NCBI GenBank assembly: GCA_002331625.1
Contig: DCZN01000132.1
Coordinates: 15,255 to 21,931 of the forward strand
Reading direction: 5' to 3'
Source: Nitrospira sp. UBA2083
GTDB lineage: Bacteria; Nitrospirota; Nitrospiria; Nitrospirales; Nitrospiraceae
DNA length: 6,677 bases
The position numbers were made by a program, and so were the translations under genes. This document shows positions 6,108 through 6,677 of this stretch, piece by piece. Position 1 is the first letter of the stretch. Every line of letters begins with the position of its first letter. The notes under the pieces were generated by a model that saw only the letters and a list, made by a program, of their open reading frames with translations, was not told where the DNA came from and did no database searches.

Positions 6108-6677
6108 ATGGATACTGATACTCAGTCCAGTCGGCTCTTCTCAACGAAATCCTTTGCACTTGCCCTGTGCCTGTCATTAGGAGCCTGTTCCTGGGTTCCT
6201 AAAGGAGAGGTGCAACTTGATGTCGGGATCAAGGATCGGGGAGTGGCTTCCTGGTATGGGGAACAGTTCCATGGCAGACAAGCGGCGAATGGCGAGATAT
6301 TCGATATGGAAGCGTTGACCGCGGCGCATCGAACGATGCCGCTCGGGAGTGTCGTTCGTGTCGTCAATTTGACGAATGGCAAACATCTCTATGTGCGGAT
6401 TACCGACCGAGGCCCCTACGAAAAGGGACGCATTCTCGATCTGTCTCATGGGGCGGCCGTTCAGTTGGGGATGGACCAAAAAGGACTGGCGCTTGTGCAG
6501 GTAGAGATCGTCGGGGAACGTCGTCCGGAACTGGTGCTACTTTCAGAAAAATTCTCTGGGCAGACGTCGACACTGCTCGCCGAGCAGAGGCCCCAGTTGG
6601 ATCGAACGTCACACGGTATGACTGCTCAAGCCAGAAATTTCTTGGGCGACCTGTGGATTGCGAGGCGGAATCGGTGG
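6108..6677 (+). CDS. rlpA: RlpA-family septal ring lytic transglycosylase lipoprotein (partial, 3' end outside window)
   Basis: The frame is open for 190 codons to the window edge. Residues 1-27 are a lipoprotein signal with lipobox LGAC and Cys27; Ser at +2 suggests outer-membrane sorting. Residues about 45-136 form an RlpA-like double-psi beta-barrel, opening GVASWYG, then FHGR, ANGE, LTAAHRTMP, VRITDRGPY and RILDLS. Glu63, Asp66, His74 and Asp100 have the spacing I recall for the conserved catalytic-cleft residues of Pseudomonas aeruginosa RlpA (3, 8 and 26 apart), so the enzyme looks intact. The characterised P. aeruginosa family member cleaves glycan strands lacking stem peptides; RlpA usually localises to the division septum through a C-terminal SPOR domain. 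None is seen in residues 137-190, but the C-terminus is missing. It is transcribed divergently from the ABC operon, with its own promoter and Shine-Dalgarno. Confidence 0.93.
   Translation, partial: MDTDTQSSRLFSTKSFALALCLSLGACSWVPKGEVQLDVGIKDRGVASWYGEQFHGRQAANGEIFDMEALTAAHRTMPLGSVVRVVNLTNGKHLYVRITDRGPYEKGRILDLSHGAAVQLGMDQKGLALVQVEIVGERRPELVLLSEKFSGQTSTLLAEQRPQLDRTSHGMTAQARNFLGDLWIARRNRW

Noticed and set aside
6122..6612. Several minus-strand open frames opposite rlpA
   Set aside because: All lie antisense to a clear RlpA domain with intact catalytic-type residues.

Overview
The window looks like ordinary chromosome from a Gram-negative, diderm bacterium. Both outer genes begin with lipoprotein signal peptides, and one encodes an RlpA-family cell-wall enzyme that is normally anchored in the outer membrane. 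The gene content and moderately GC-rich composition fit Nitrospirota (Nitrospira-like) or a related environmental lineage. That placement is an impression from gene content, not a demonstrated assignment. I see no phage, transposon, CRISPR, tRNA or rRNA sequence.

Layout from left to right. (1) Positions 1-734, minus strand: the 5' part of a secreted lipoprotein gene built from cadherin-like beta-sandwich repeats with an exact 99-residue period; it runs off the left edge. (2) Positions 735-960: an intergenic stretch holding a good sigma70-type promoter for that gene and several short palindromes. (3) Positions 961-5631, minus strand: a tight four-gene operon. In transcription order it encodes an ABC ATPase (GldA type), an ABC-2 permease (GldF type), a GldG-type membrane-anchored auxiliary protein, and a DUF4340 membrane-anchored protein. 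Junctions are a 7-nt gap, an ATGA overlap and a 3-nt gap. (4) Positions 5632-6107: a 476-nt divergent intergenic region with a minus-strand promoter for the operon, a perfect 14-bp palindrome in the operon leader, a plus-strand promoter for the right-hand gene, and a leader containing two small hairpins and a possible 19-codon micro-ORF. (5) Positions 6108-6677, plus strand: an rlpA-like gene, cut by the right edge.

How the genes work together. The ATPase and permease should form an ABC-2 exporter-like core in the inner membrane. The GldG-like and DUF4340 proteins both have N-terminal anchors and large, mainly extracytoplasmic domains, so the likely product is one envelope complex with two periplasmic accessory arms. 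Related GldA/F/G proteins are needed for gliding in Flavobacterium, but nothing else here points to gliding; the substrate of the GldG plus DUF4340 version is unknown. RlpA acts on peptidoglycan and is transcribed divergently, so any functional link to the transporter is speculation. The most unusual signals are the triplicated DUF4340 domain, the 14-bp palindrome without a clear Shine-Dalgarno before the operon's GTG start, and the micro-ORF/hairpin leader of rlpA.
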